Assembly (NCBI RefSeq): GCF_036206005.1
Contig: NZ_CP108143.1
Span: 310,001-374,000, forward strand
Direction of reading: 5' to 3'
Length of the DNA: 64,000 nt
Source of the DNA: Streptomyces sp. NBC_00178
GTDB lineage: Bacteria; Actinomycetota; Actinomycetes; Streptomycetales; Streptomycetaceae
Under the pieces are notes generated by a model. That model saw only the letters and a program-made list of their open reading frames with translations. It did no database searches and had not been told where the DNA came from. Shown here piece by piece: positions 26,596 through 34,401 of the stretch (its first letter is position 1; each line of letters opens with the position of its first letter). Made by a program: the position numbers and the translations under genes.

Positions 26596-26868
26596 TCAGT
26601 GGACGCGTCGGATGCGGATCGGTCCCCGGGCTTCGGACGGCTCGACGGGGCGGCCCGCCTGGGTGATCTCCACCTCGCCGGCCGCGACAAGCCTCCGGGC
26701 CGCGGCCCGGGCCGGCTCCATGAGCGCCCGCCAGCCGTCGTCGTCGCCGTCGTACGCCGCCCGCGCGGCGTCCGAGGGGCAGATCGTGGCACCCGGGCGA
26801 CGGTCGCCGAGCAGATCCAGAATGGTCCGCTCCAGGCGTGCGGCCGTCCGCTCCTCGCTGTCCGTCAC
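26596..26868 (-). CDS. DUF3253 small protein
   Basis: The protein has about 90 residues. It matches the DUF3253 pattern: TICPSDAARA, WRALMEPARAAARRLVAAGEVEITQAG and a closing EARGPIRIRR. This reads like a small winged-helix fold. The function is unknown to me. The start is uncertain: GTG 26868 gives the usual short N-terminus and GTG 26910 is also open. The gene lies just after the MOSC/ferredoxin fusion gene on the same strand, so it may be cotranscribed. The gap to the crotonase (26407-26595) shows nothing further. Confidence 0.75.
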   Translation of the reverse strand: MTDSEERTAARLERTILDLLGDRRPGATICPSDAARAAYDGDDDGWRALMEPARAAARRLVAAGEVEITQAGRPVEPSEARGPIRIRRVH

Positions 26869-26919
26869 TCCGCCAGTGTCGCACCGCCGGGAGCGGGGTG
26901 ACGGGCGCACGGGCCCGGT

Positions 26920-28695
26920 TCACAGGTCGAGGACCACCGGCTCGGACGGCGTGGAGCAGCAGATGAGGACGTTGCCCTCCGCCGGCGGCTCGACGGGTTC
27001 GGGGTCGTAGTCCACGGCCCCCGCGAGCAGGCCCAGTTCGCAGGTGTGGCAGACGCCCGTGCGGCACGACCACCGGACGGGGACGTCGCATGCCTCCGCC
27101 AGTTCCAGGAGCGACCCCTGGGCCGCCCCCCAGCGGACGCTCAGCCCGCTGCGTGCGAAGGAGACCTGCGTTCCGTCCTGCGGCATGCCCTCCGGCGGGT
27201 GCGGCGCACGGCCGGCTCCGGGCCGCGTCACACCGGGCGTGAGGCTCGCGCCCGAACCGAAGGTCTCCGTGTGGACCTTCCCCGCGGCGAGTCCCGCCTC
27301 ACCCAGCGCCTCCGAAGCCTCGCTCATGAAGGCTGCGGGTCCGCAGATGTACACATCGGCACCGTCGGGGAGCGACAGGTCCCGGATCCGCTCGGCGGAC
27401 AGCCTGCCGGCCTCGTCGTAGTCGGTCCCTGCCCGGTCCGTGGCCGTGGGTCTGCTGTAGAACACCGTCGCATGTGCGTCAGGCAGATCCCTGAGCAGGC
27501 TGCGCGCCTCCTCGGCGAACGGGTGCTCCGTGCTGTCGTGGGCGCCGTGGAGCCACCACACGGGCCGCGGTGACCGTTCGTCCGCGAGGGCGTGCAGCAT
27601 CGCCATGACGGGTGTGACACCCACTCCGGCCGACATCAGCACCACCGGGTCACTGCCCGGCACGAGCCGGAAGCTGCCGCGCGGTGCCGCTGTGTCGAGC
27701 GTGTCCCCGACGCGCACCGTGTCGTGGAGCCAGGCACTGGCCGAACCGTGCGGTTCGCGCTTCACGCTGATGCGGTACGCGTCGGCCCCGGGTTCGCCCG
27801 ACAGCGAGTAGCTCCGGATCAGCGGAACGCCGGCTCCTGCGGGGGTGAGCCTCACCGTCAGGAACTGTCCCGGCGCTGCGGCCGGCAGCGCTGTTCCGTC
27901 CGGCGCCGACAGGTACAGCGAGCGGACCCTCCGGCTCTCCGCACGGACCGCCGTGACCGTCAGGGGGCGGAATCCCGGCCATCCGGGTGCGGGTGACGCC
28001 GCGGCCTCGCTCAGTCCCACGGCGCCCGTGGAGCCGGCCGGGTCCGCGCCGTCCGCGGCCTCCAGGAGCGCCCGCATCGATCCCTGCCAGCCGGGGCTGA
28101 GGGCGGGGATGCGCAGCGCGCGCTCGACCTGTTCGCGGGTGTGCCCGGGCAGGTAGAGCACCCCGTCGATCTCCTCGATGGTCATCCGCTCGGGCCCGGA
28201 CGCGACCTTGGCGATCTCCTGACCGGCCTCGATCTCACCCTCCCGCAGGACCCGCATGTAGAAGCCCGGCCTCCGGTGGGCGACCAGCAGCGCGGCCATG
28301 CGGGGCTCGCCCAGGCGCAGCCCCACCCGGTAGCAGGTGACGCGGGGCTGGGTGACCTCGAAGAGCGCGTCGCCGATGCGATACCTGTCTCCGACACACA
28401 CCTGGTCGTCGGCAAGGCCCTCGACGGTGAGGTTCTCCCCGAAGCCTCCGGGATCGAGATCGCCGCGCCCCAGTCGCCTCTTCCAGAAGGCGTAGGAGTC
28501 GAGCTGGTAGACGAGTACGGCGCGCTCTTCACCCCCGTGCCCGCCGAGGTCGCCCTGTCCGTCGCCGTCGATGTTGAGGCGGCGCACCATCCGCGGACCG
28601 GTGACGGGCCGCTTGTAGACCCCCGTGTGCACGGTCCGGCCGCGCCACGGCACGTCCGCGGGCATTCCGACGTTGACGGAGACCAGCCTGCCCAT
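26920..28695 (-). CDS. MOSC / ferredoxin-reductase / 2Fe-2S ferredoxin fusion
   Basis: The 591-residue protein starts at ATG 28695, after AAGGAGGAG. Residues about 1-215 form a MOSC domain of the YiiM type (GQGDLGGHGGEERAVLVYQ, DPGGFGENLTVEGL, QPRVTCYRVG with the molybdenum-cofactor Cys). Residues about 240-480 are a ferredoxin-NADP-reductase module (RSYSLSGEPG for FAD, SAGVGVTPVMAMLHAL and YICGPAAFMSEA for NAD(P)H). The last 80 residues are a plant-type 2Fe-2S ferredoxin (CRTGVCHTCELG and a later CC). Electrons can thus pass from NAD(P)H through FAD and 2Fe-2S to the molybdenum site in one chain. YiiM-like proteins reduce N-hydroxylated bases; the substrate here is inferred. Confidence 0.9.
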   Translation of the reverse strand: MGRLVSVNVGMPADVPWRGRTVHTGVYKRPVTGPRMVRRLNIDGDGQGDLGGHGGEERAVLVYQLDSYAFWKRRLGRGDLDPGGFGENLTVEGLADDQVCVGDRYRIGDALFEVTQPRVTCYRVGLRLGEPRMAALLVAHRRPGFYMRVLREGEIEAGQEIAKVASGPERMTIEEIDGVLYLPGHTREQVERALRIPALSPGWQGSMRALLEAADGADPAGSTGAVGLSEAAASPAPGWPGFRPLTVTAVRAESRRVRSLYLSAPDGTALPAAAPGQFLTVRLTPAGAGVPLIRSYSLSGEPGADAYRISVKREPHGSASAWLHDTVRVGDTLDTAAPRGSFRLVPGSDPVVLMSAGVGVTPVMAMLHALADERSPRPVWWLHGAHDSTEHPFAEEARSLLRDLPDAHATVFYSRPTATDRAGTDYDEAGRLSAERIRDLSLPDGADVYICGPAAFMSEASEALGEAGLAAGKVHTETFGSGASLTPGVTRPGAGRAPHPPEGMPQDGTQVSFARSGLSVRWGAAQGSLLELAEACDVPVRWSCRTGVCHTCELGLLAGAVDYDPEPVEPPAEGNVLICCSTPSEPVVLDL

Positions 28696-28856
28696 ATCGC
28701 TCCTCCTTACCTCCGGTGGAGGGCGAGGATCACTTCTGTCACGTTAAGCCCGGTCGGGGCCGGGGGCAACAGCCCCTCCGTGCGGGCGGAGGGAGGGTCC
28801 GGTTCATCGCGACGCGCACTCGGGCGGGGCCTGGGGAGCGGCCCGGCCGGCGTGTG

Positions 28857-29936
28857 TCAGCCCTCCTGCTTCGTCAGGTCGCCGAGCGCCCGCTCGACGG
28901 CCTGGCGTACGAGGGTGTCCTCACGCCGCAGGCGCTGTGCCCGTCGTCGGCGCGCGAGGACGGCCGTCACGGCGGCAGCGGCGCCGAGAAGGACGACCGC
29001 CAGCATCGGTGTCCAGGGGACGGCCCATCCGTGGGCCGTGATCCGGACCGGGGCGAGCGGTGTGACGGACCCGGAGGCGTCGGTGAGTGACGGCGTCAGG
29101 GTCACGGTCGCGGCGAGCCTGAACGCGGGTGCGACGCCGTGGACGTGCACCGTGACGTCACGGCTCTCGCCCGGCAGCAGTTCGGGCGGCGCGGCGATGG
29201 GGCCCGCCCCGGTCCGGAACCAGCCGAAGGGCCCGGAGACGGACGCAGCCTGGCGTCCGGAAAGGACGGTGTTCCCGGTGTTGTGGATCCTGTAGGTGAG
29301 GGTGGCGTCGCCCTTGGCGAACGGGCTGGGCGAGCCCGCGTAGTCCACGTGCGCGTCCTCGATCCGGAGGTGCGGCGTGAGCGTGCCGCCGACCCGGAGT
29401 GCGACCCGGATCCCGAGGCGGCGGTCCACGTTGATCCCCTGGGCGTCGCCGGACTGCTTCAGGGAGGTGAGGATGCCGCCCACGTAGTCTCCGGGCGTGG
29501 CGTCGGCCGGGACGTCCGCCGTGAACGGGACTTCGGCGGTCCTGCCGGGCGCGATCACGACGGCGGACGTGCTGGAGCGGATCCAGGCACCGACGCCGAC
29601 GGACTTCTCGTCCTTGGTGAGCAGGTCGAGCTGCCCCGCGTCGGTGGTGTACCCGTCGGCGGCGTAGACGGCGAGTTCGAGCGGGGTCCTGCCGTGGTTG
29701 GCGACGACCATGGAGTCCTTGATCCGCCCGCCCGGGTTGACGGCGTAGCTGAAGCTGGAGCGGTCGTCGCCGTAGCTGTTCACACCGGTGCGGACCGTCC
29801 AGGTGGCGGCACCCTCCGCGGCGCGGGCGGGCCCGGCCGGCAGGCAGGCGAGCCCGAGGGCGGCGAGCAGCACCGGCACGGCGGTGCGGGCGAGGCTCAG
29901 GATGCGGATGAGTCGGTGCGTGACGGGCGCGTGCAT
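28857..29936 (-). CDS. DUF916-type (WxL-interacting) surface protein with C-terminal membrane anchor
   Basis: The protein is about 359 residues from the ATG at 29936, which has AGGAGAT upstream. A signal peptide is followed by a DUF916-like domain (SSFSYAVNPGGRIKDSMVVANHG, then PADATPGDYVGGILTSLK), a DUF3324-like beta domain (YRIHNTGNTVLSGRQ), one membrane helix (about 310-335) and an Arg-rich cytoplasmic tail. In Firmicutes, DUF916/DUF3324 proteins bind peptidoglycan and hold WxL-domain proteins at the surface. The gene directly upstream encodes a secreted phosphoesterase with a WxL-like C-terminus, so the pair may form an actinobacterial version. A hairpin lies between them. Function inferred. 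Confidence 0.75.
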   Translation of the reverse strand: MHAPVTHRLIRILSLARTAVPVLLAALGLACLPAGPARAAEGAATWTVRTGVNSYGDDRSSFSYAVNPGGRIKDSMVVANHGRTPLELAVYAADGYTTDAGQLDLLTKDEKSVGVGAWIRSSTSAVVIAPGRTAEVPFTADVPADATPGDYVGGILTSLKQSGDAQGINVDRRLGIRVALRVGGTLTPHLRIEDAHVDYAGSPSPFAKGDATLTYRIHNTGNTVLSGRQAASVSGPFGWFRTGAGPIAAPPELLPGESRDVTVHVHGVAPAFRLAATVTLTPSLTDASGSVTPLAPVRITAHGWAVPWTPMLAVVLLGAAAAVTAVLARRRRAQRLRREDTLVRQAVERALGDLTKQEG

Positions 29937-29958
29937 ATGGGGATCTCCTGGAACGGGA

Positions 29959-29992
29959 GGCGGGACAGGCCCCCGCAAGGGCCTGCCCCGCC
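29959..29992 (-). terminator. Hairpin between phosphoesterase and DUF916-type gene
   Basis: A 14-bp stem with one mismatch (29959-29972 with 29979-29992) and a 6-base loop. It lies downstream of the phosphoesterase and upstream of the DUF916-type gene, so it could attenuate read-through. Confidence 0.6.
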
Positions 29993-30009
29993 CGGTGGAA
30001 CGGGTTCGA

Positions 30010-31986
30010 TCAGCTGCTCAGTGCGGTGATCGTGAGGGTGGCGCGGTAGGCACCCTTCTGGACGCTGTCCGGGATCTTGAGATCCAGGTCGGCGCCGAGC
30101 CGGGCCGAGCCGCGGGCGTGGCCCTGCTCGGCCGAGCCGAGGCCGCGCGAGACGACCAGGCCCTTGCCCTTGTCGTCGTAGCCGGAGGCGACGGGGGCGC
30201 CCGCCTTCGCGCCCGCACCGCCGTCGAGGACGTACGGGCTCCAGCCGAGGTTGGCGCCGGAGAACGTCTTGCCCGCGTCCTGGAAGTCGCTCACGTTGGC
30301 CGAGACCGACCACGGGGAGAGCGAGCGGCGGCTGTCCGAGACCAGGAGCGGGTTGATCTTGCCCGTGGCCTCGAAGTGGTCGCCGCCGTGCTCCTTGGCG
30401 GTACCGAGGTCCACCAGACCGTTGTAGCCGTCGATCGTCCAGCCGAACTCACCGGGAGCGGGGTTCGGCACGTTGACCTGGAGGGACTGGCTGTCGCCGT
30501 GGTACGGGTGCACCGTGACCTTGTCGACGATCGAGCCGACCGGCTGGTTCGCCGGTGTGTTGTTGCACCAGTTGCCGTTCTCGACGGACGGGTTCGGTGC
30601 GGCGCACGTGCCGCTGCGGACGTCCTCGAGGACCAGCTTGTCGGCCCTGACCTGGACCTTGACGTAGCTGCGGACGTGCTCCTGGTTCTCCACGGAGTTG
30701 TACCAGTGCTTGTCCGGATCCAGCGGGTCCGGGCCGATCCCGTTGGGGTCCGTGTCGGCGGGGTTCGGCTTCTCGATGTCGTAGTACTTCGAGCCCGACG
30801 CCGTGTTGGCCGTCACGTACAGGACACCGCCGGGCCCGGGGTACACCTCGGCCGCGCCGGGCTGCTCCGCGGGGTCGGCCTTGCGGCCGTTCTTGATGAG
30901 GTAGCTGCGGGAGTAGCTGTGGTCGTGGCCCTGGAGGACCATGTCGACGCCGAGGTCGGAGAAGGCGGTCGTGAAGTCCTGGCGCCGGGTCCTGTTGTCG
31001 TTGTCCTTGGAGTGGTCCGCGGGCGAGTAGATCGAGTGGTGGAAGACCAGCACCTTCCACTTCGCCTCGGAGCCGTGCTTGTTGATGACGTCGGTCACGT
31101 ACTTGACGTGGGCCGCGTCACCGCCACCGCCCGACGAGGGGTTGTAGCTGTTGCTGTTGAGGTCGATGAACAGGACATCCTTGTGGATGAACCAGTAGTC
31201 ACCGCCGGACTTGCTCCCGGCCGGGTTCCCGTTGTCGTAGTACGGGGCCGAGCGGTCGGTGTTCGGGGTGAAGTGGTGCTGCTCGTAGGCCTTGCCACCG
31301 ACGTCGTGGTTGCCGATGGTGGCGACCAGCGGGTACTGGCGGAGCTGGTCGGGTGCCAGGAAGGAGTTCCACTGGGCTTCGTTGTTGGCGCTCTCGACGT
31401 GGTCGCCGCCGGAGACCAGGAGTTCGGCGTCCGGGTTGGCCCCGGTGGCGATCTTGAGGGTGTCCTCCCAGCCCGCCTGGTCCTTCAGCGCGTTGCCGGA
31501 GGCCCCGATCTGCGGGTCGCCGAGGAACAGGAAGTCGTAGTCGCCCTCGAAGTCCTGCGTCGTGAAGGAGTACGTCGGCGACCAGTTGCCGACGGAACCG
31601 ACGCGGTAGGAGTACGCCGTGTTCTCCTTGAGGTTGGTGATCGTGGCGTGGCGGTTGAAGCCGCCGCTCGCTGCTATGTTCGCCGACCCGGTGGCGCCGA
31701 AGGCAGCCGCGCCGGGAGGGAGTTCACCGTTGACGAGTTCCGCGGTCGGGGAGACCTGGAGTGTCTGGGCGGTGTCGGCCGAGGAGTACCACGTCACGGT
31801 GCGCTGGGTCTCGTTCGCGCCGACGCCGAGGATGATGCCGGTGAGCGCGGCGGGCTCGGCGGCGGTGGCGGGAGACGCCAGTCCGCTGCCGAGCGCGACG
31901 GACACGCCCAGAACTGCCGCGGTGACCCCGGTGGCCACACGGCGCCGCACAAGCCCGGAGGCTTGCGTCGAGGTGCTCAAATTCAT
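30010..31986 (-). CDS. Secreted PAP-type metallophosphoesterase with WxL-like C-terminal domain
   Basis: The protein is 658 residues from the ATG at 31986 (AAAGGAA upstream). It has a signal peptide (about 1-43), a purple-acid-phosphatase Fn3-like domain (about 47-145) and a calcineurin-like domain with LFLGDPQIG, VSGGDHVES, TIGNHDVGG, VFHHSIYSPADHS and LQGHDHSYSR. The last 170 residues are beta-rich and resemble a WxL domain: SDSRRSLSPWSVSANVSDFQ, then GKTFSGANLGW, ending in YRATLTITAL. The second WxL tryptophan is not kept. With the DUF916-type gene downstream this suggests a phosphatase held at the cell wall. The longer upstream reading frame is rejected because the signal peptide fixes the start. 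Confidence 0.85.
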   Translation of the reverse strand: MNLSTSTQASGLVRRRVATGVTAAVLGVSVALGSGLASPATAAEPAALTGIILGVGANETQRTVTWYSSADTAQTLQVSPTAELVNGELPPGAAAFGATGSANIAASGGFNRHATITNLKENTAYSYRVGSVGNWSPTYSFTTQDFEGDYDFLFLGDPQIGASGNALKDQAGWEDTLKIATGANPDAELLVSGGDHVESANNEAQWNSFLAPDQLRQYPLVATIGNHDVGGKAYEQHHFTPNTDRSAPYYDNGNPAGSKSGGDYWFIHKDVLFIDLNSNSYNPSSGGGGDAAHVKYVTDVINKHGSEAKWKVLVFHHSIYSPADHSKDNDNRTRRQDFTTAFSDLGVDMVLQGHDHSYSRSYLIKNGRKADPAEQPGAAEVYPGPGGVLYVTANTASGSKYYDIEKPNPADTDPNGIGPDPLDPDKHWYNSVENQEHVRSYVKVQVRADKLVLEDVRSGTCAAPNPSVENGNWCNNTPANQPVGSIVDKVTVHPYHGDSQSLQVNVPNPAPGEFGWTIDGYNGLVDLGTAKEHGGDHFEATGKINPLLVSDSRRSLSPWSVSANVSDFQDAGKTFSGANLGWSPYVLDGGAGAKAGAPVASGYDDKGKGLVVSRGLGSAEQGHARGSARLGADLDLKIPDSVQKGAYRATLTITALSS

Positions 31987-32046
31987 CGAGTCTTCGTTCC
32001 TTTGGTGCACGGGTTGTGCATGTGATGACCTCGTAAAGGTGCTGTG

Positions 32047-32090
32047 TCCCGGTGAACGCCTCGCGAATTCGGACTCCGTTCCGGCTGAAC
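32047..32090 (-). promoter_or_regulatory. Possible PHO-box-like array upstream of the phosphoesterase
   Basis: On the minus strand four 11-base units run from 32090 to 32047. The first (GTTCAGCCGGA) and fourth (GTTCACCGGGA) resemble Streptomyces PhoP units; the third is partial and the second poor. The 11-base phase is exact. The phosphatase ATG is 61 bases further on. Tentative. Confidence 0.35.
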
Positions 32091-32135
32091 TTCGCGATCG
32101 GCGGCAAACCGCCCGACCTGCCCAGATGTCAGGAA

Positions 32136-33347
32136 TCAGGCACCGAGGAGACGTTGCACGCACCACACCATTCCCATGACCGCCACACCCGCCGAAACCG
32201 CTCCCGTGACCCGGAGGCCCGCCGTGGGCGCGCGTCCGCGCAGCAGGACCAGCAGGGGGAAGACGGCGGCGATGATGGTCAACTGCACCACCTCGATACC
32301 GATGTTGAAGACCAGCAGTGACCACAGCAGCGTCCATGACCACGCTTCGTCGATGCCCAGCGCGCCCGCGAAACCCAGGCCGTGCACGAGACCGAAGCAG
32401 AACACGACACCGAGGCGCGTCCAGCCCGCGCGGTCCAGGCTGAAGTGCCCGTCCCCGGCGGGTTCGAGGTCGGTGGCGTGATCGCCCTGCCGCCATATCC
32501 GCCACAGGTACCACCCGGCCACCACGGCGATCGACAGGGCGATCACGGGTTCCACGGCGCGCGCGGGCACCTCGACCAGGCCGAGGGCGGCGAGCATGAA
32601 GGTCACCGAGTGGGCGAGTGTGAAGCTCGTGGCCGCGAGCACGATCTCGCGCAGCCGCCGCGACCCCGCGATGAGCGCCAGCAGGAACAGGATGTGGTCG
32701 ATTCCGCTCAACAGGTGCTCCGCGCCCAGGCGGAAGAACTCCCAGAAGCGCTCGTACCACGTCTGCGCCGTCGAGAAGGACGGGTGGGCGGCATCGAGAG
32801 CGGCGCTGCCCGAGTGGCCGTCGATCGTATACGTGACGATCGTCTTCGTGCCCTTGACGAAGCCCTCGGCATCGGGGAACAGACCGCTGCGCACCTCATG
32901 GGCACGGCCTCCGCCCGCGCAGGCCCAGTCGACGACGAGTCCGGCGTACGGCACACCTTCGCGCTGCCCCATCGAGAAGCCGCCGCTCCGCCGCGGCGCG
33001 CAGTCCTTGCCGTCGGACGTCAGCGAGAAGTGGCGGCCGACGTAGGCCGTCACGGACTTCGCATGGCCGTCCAGGGCCGCCGCCTGCCCCGCCGTGTCCC
33101 CCGACTCGAATGCCGCGGTGCCGGCCCTGAACAGAGGGTCGTCCTTCTCGGAGTCCGCGGCGGACACGACGAGCAGGTCGTATTCGAGCGCGAGTTCCGT
33201 GCGTATGTGGCCGCCGTCGCCCGACGTCACGTCGGCGTAGGCGGTCGAGGTGAATCCATGGGCGGAGGCCGGCTGGGCGGCGGTGCTCAGGATCGCGATC
33301 AGTACCGCGACGACACCCACGAGGGCGCGGCGGATCCGCTGTGACAT
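32136..33347 (-). CDS. HupE/UreJ-type membrane protein with secreted N-terminal domain
   Basis: The protein has 403 residues and starts at ATG 33347 with AAGGAGCAAC upstream. It has a signal peptide, an extracellular beta-rich domain (about 30-195) with two or three Cys, and six or so C-terminal membrane helices. The HupE/UreJ_2 metal-type motifs are present: HLLSGIDHILFLLALI, FTLAHSVTFMLAALG, FGLVHGLGFAGALG and IGIEVVQL. HupE proteins are linked to nickel or cobalt uptake, but the version with a large extracellular domain is of uncertain role. It is transcribed towards the WxL-like phosphoesterase on the same strand; the gap is about 150 bases. Confidence 0.8.
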   Translation of the reverse strand: MSQRIRRALVGVVAVLIAILSTAAQPASAHGFTSTAYADVTSGDGGHIRTELALEYDLLVVSAADSEKDDPLFRAGTAAFESGDTAGQAAALDGHAKSVTAYVGRHFSLTSDGKDCAPRRSGGFSMGQREGVPYAGLVVDWACAGGGRAHEVRSGLFPDAEGFVKGTKTIVTYTIDGHSGSAALDAAHPSFSTAQTWYERFWEFFRLGAEHLLSGIDHILFLLALIAGSRRLREIVLAATSFTLAHSVTFMLAALGLVEVPARAVEPVIALSIAVVAGWYLWRIWRQGDHATDLEPAGDGHFSLDRAGWTRLGVVFCFGLVHGLGFAGALGIDEAWSWTLLWSLLVFNIGIEVVQLTIIAAVFPLLVLLRGRAPTAGLRVTGAVSAGVAVMGMVWCVQRLLGA

Positions 33348-33519
33348 GTTGCTCCTTCAGGTTGCCTGTGCACGCTGCATGTCACGGATGAACGGAAACC
33401 GGCTGATCGGCGAACCGTGGAACAACATGCGCGAGAACGGCACCGGAGGAGGAAGCGGGCACGGGATCGGATAGCAGGATGGAGCCGCACCTTCCACCAC
33501 CTCCCGGAGGACGATCGCC

Positions 33520-34191
33520 TTGCGCCCCCACCTTCCGTTCGTCGCCGCGCTGGCGGCCGCCGCCGCGCTGACCACCGGATGCGGCTCCGGCGACGACTGG
33601 TCACGACCGCACCCGGAGCCCGTCGCCGTCGGCACCCTCGGTCCGGAGTTCGTGGACCGTGCCTCACCGCCCGCCCCCGAGGCGACGATCACGCCACGGC
33701 CGGGATCCTGGAGTGAGGTGCATCCCTCGGAGGACTACCGCGTGGTGCTGCTCACCGCCGGCGACGACCGTCCCACCAAGGCCCTCGTGAAGGCGGTCGA
33801 CGACTGGGCGGACGACGAGGGCGTCGCCATCAGGACGGTGGTCGCCGACTCACCGGCCGACTACATACCGAGCGTCGTGGAGGCCATGGAGATGACTCCC
33901 GACCTCATCGTCACCGCGGGGAACGACCTGATCGATCCCCTCGCCACGGTCACCCCGAACCACCTGGACCAGCCGTTCCTGGTGGTGGGTGCGGAACTGG
34001 CCGAGCCCACCCACAACGTGACCGCGGTCGACTGGCCCGGCGCGTCCTTCCGGGGCGAGGGGCTCGGCATGTCCTCGACGTACGACGCCACTTCGTTCAC
34101 CGAGGCGCGCTGCGCCGCGGCCGTCAGAGCGGGGGTCGCGGCCGTGCTCAACGACCTCACCGGGATCGTGGTCCGGCTCGACGGACACTGA
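33520..34191 (+). CDS. Lipoprotein with a single BMP/periplasmic-binding-like lobe
   Basis: The protein has 223 residues. A TTG at 33520 is the start because GGAGG lies 9 bases upstream. A lipobox (ALTTGC) at about residue 20 predicts a membrane-anchored lipoprotein. The rest resembles one lobe of a BMP/sugar-binding protein (YRVVLLTAGDD, then DLIVTAGNDLIDPL, then PFLVVGAE). Typical family members have about 320-350 residues and two lobes; this one is shorter and no ABC transporter genes are next to it. The role is unknown. Confidence 0.75.
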   Translation: MRPHLPFVAALAAAAALTTGCGSGDDWSRPHPEPVAVGTLGPEFVDRASPPAPEATITPRPGSWSEVHPSEDYRVVLLTAGDDRPTKALVKAVDDWADDEGVAIRTVVADSPADYIPSVVEAMEMTPDLIVTAGNDLIDPLATVTPNHLDQPFLVVGAELAEPTHNVTAVDWPGASFRGEGLGMSSTYDATSFTEARCAAAVRAGVAAVLNDLTGIVVRLDGH

Positions 34192-34287
34192 CGGGCGCAC
34201 CGTCACGGCATGGCCGGAACGCCCCGAGCCGCTGCGACCTCGCCCCTTCCTCCAACTCCTCGAAGCGCGCCAACTGGCCACCGCATG

Positions 34288-34331
34288 CTTGATTTTGTTC
34301 GTAACGCACTTCTTTCGAGCATCTATTGACA
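34288..34331 (+). promoter_or_regulatory. AT-rich probable control region before the GH109-like gene
   Basis: This stretch is markedly richer in A and T than its surroundings, has TGCTTGA and TCGAGCA as imperfect inverted ends, and ends in a perfect -35 hexamer TTGACA (34326-34331). A weak -10 (CAGAGT, 34350-34355) follows at 18 bases. It probably holds the promoter and a repressor site for the gene at 34402. Confidence 0.45.
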
Positions 34332-34401
34332 CACAAGTGGCGTCACGGCCAGAGTCGTCCCCGCCAGTGCTGCCGGTCGACGCATCGAGGAGTGTCTCGC
34401 C

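Noticed and set aside
31987..32760. N-terminal extension of the WxL-like phosphatase
   Set aside because: The frame is open but reads as low-quality sequence, and a good signal peptide begins at 31986 with a ribosome site.
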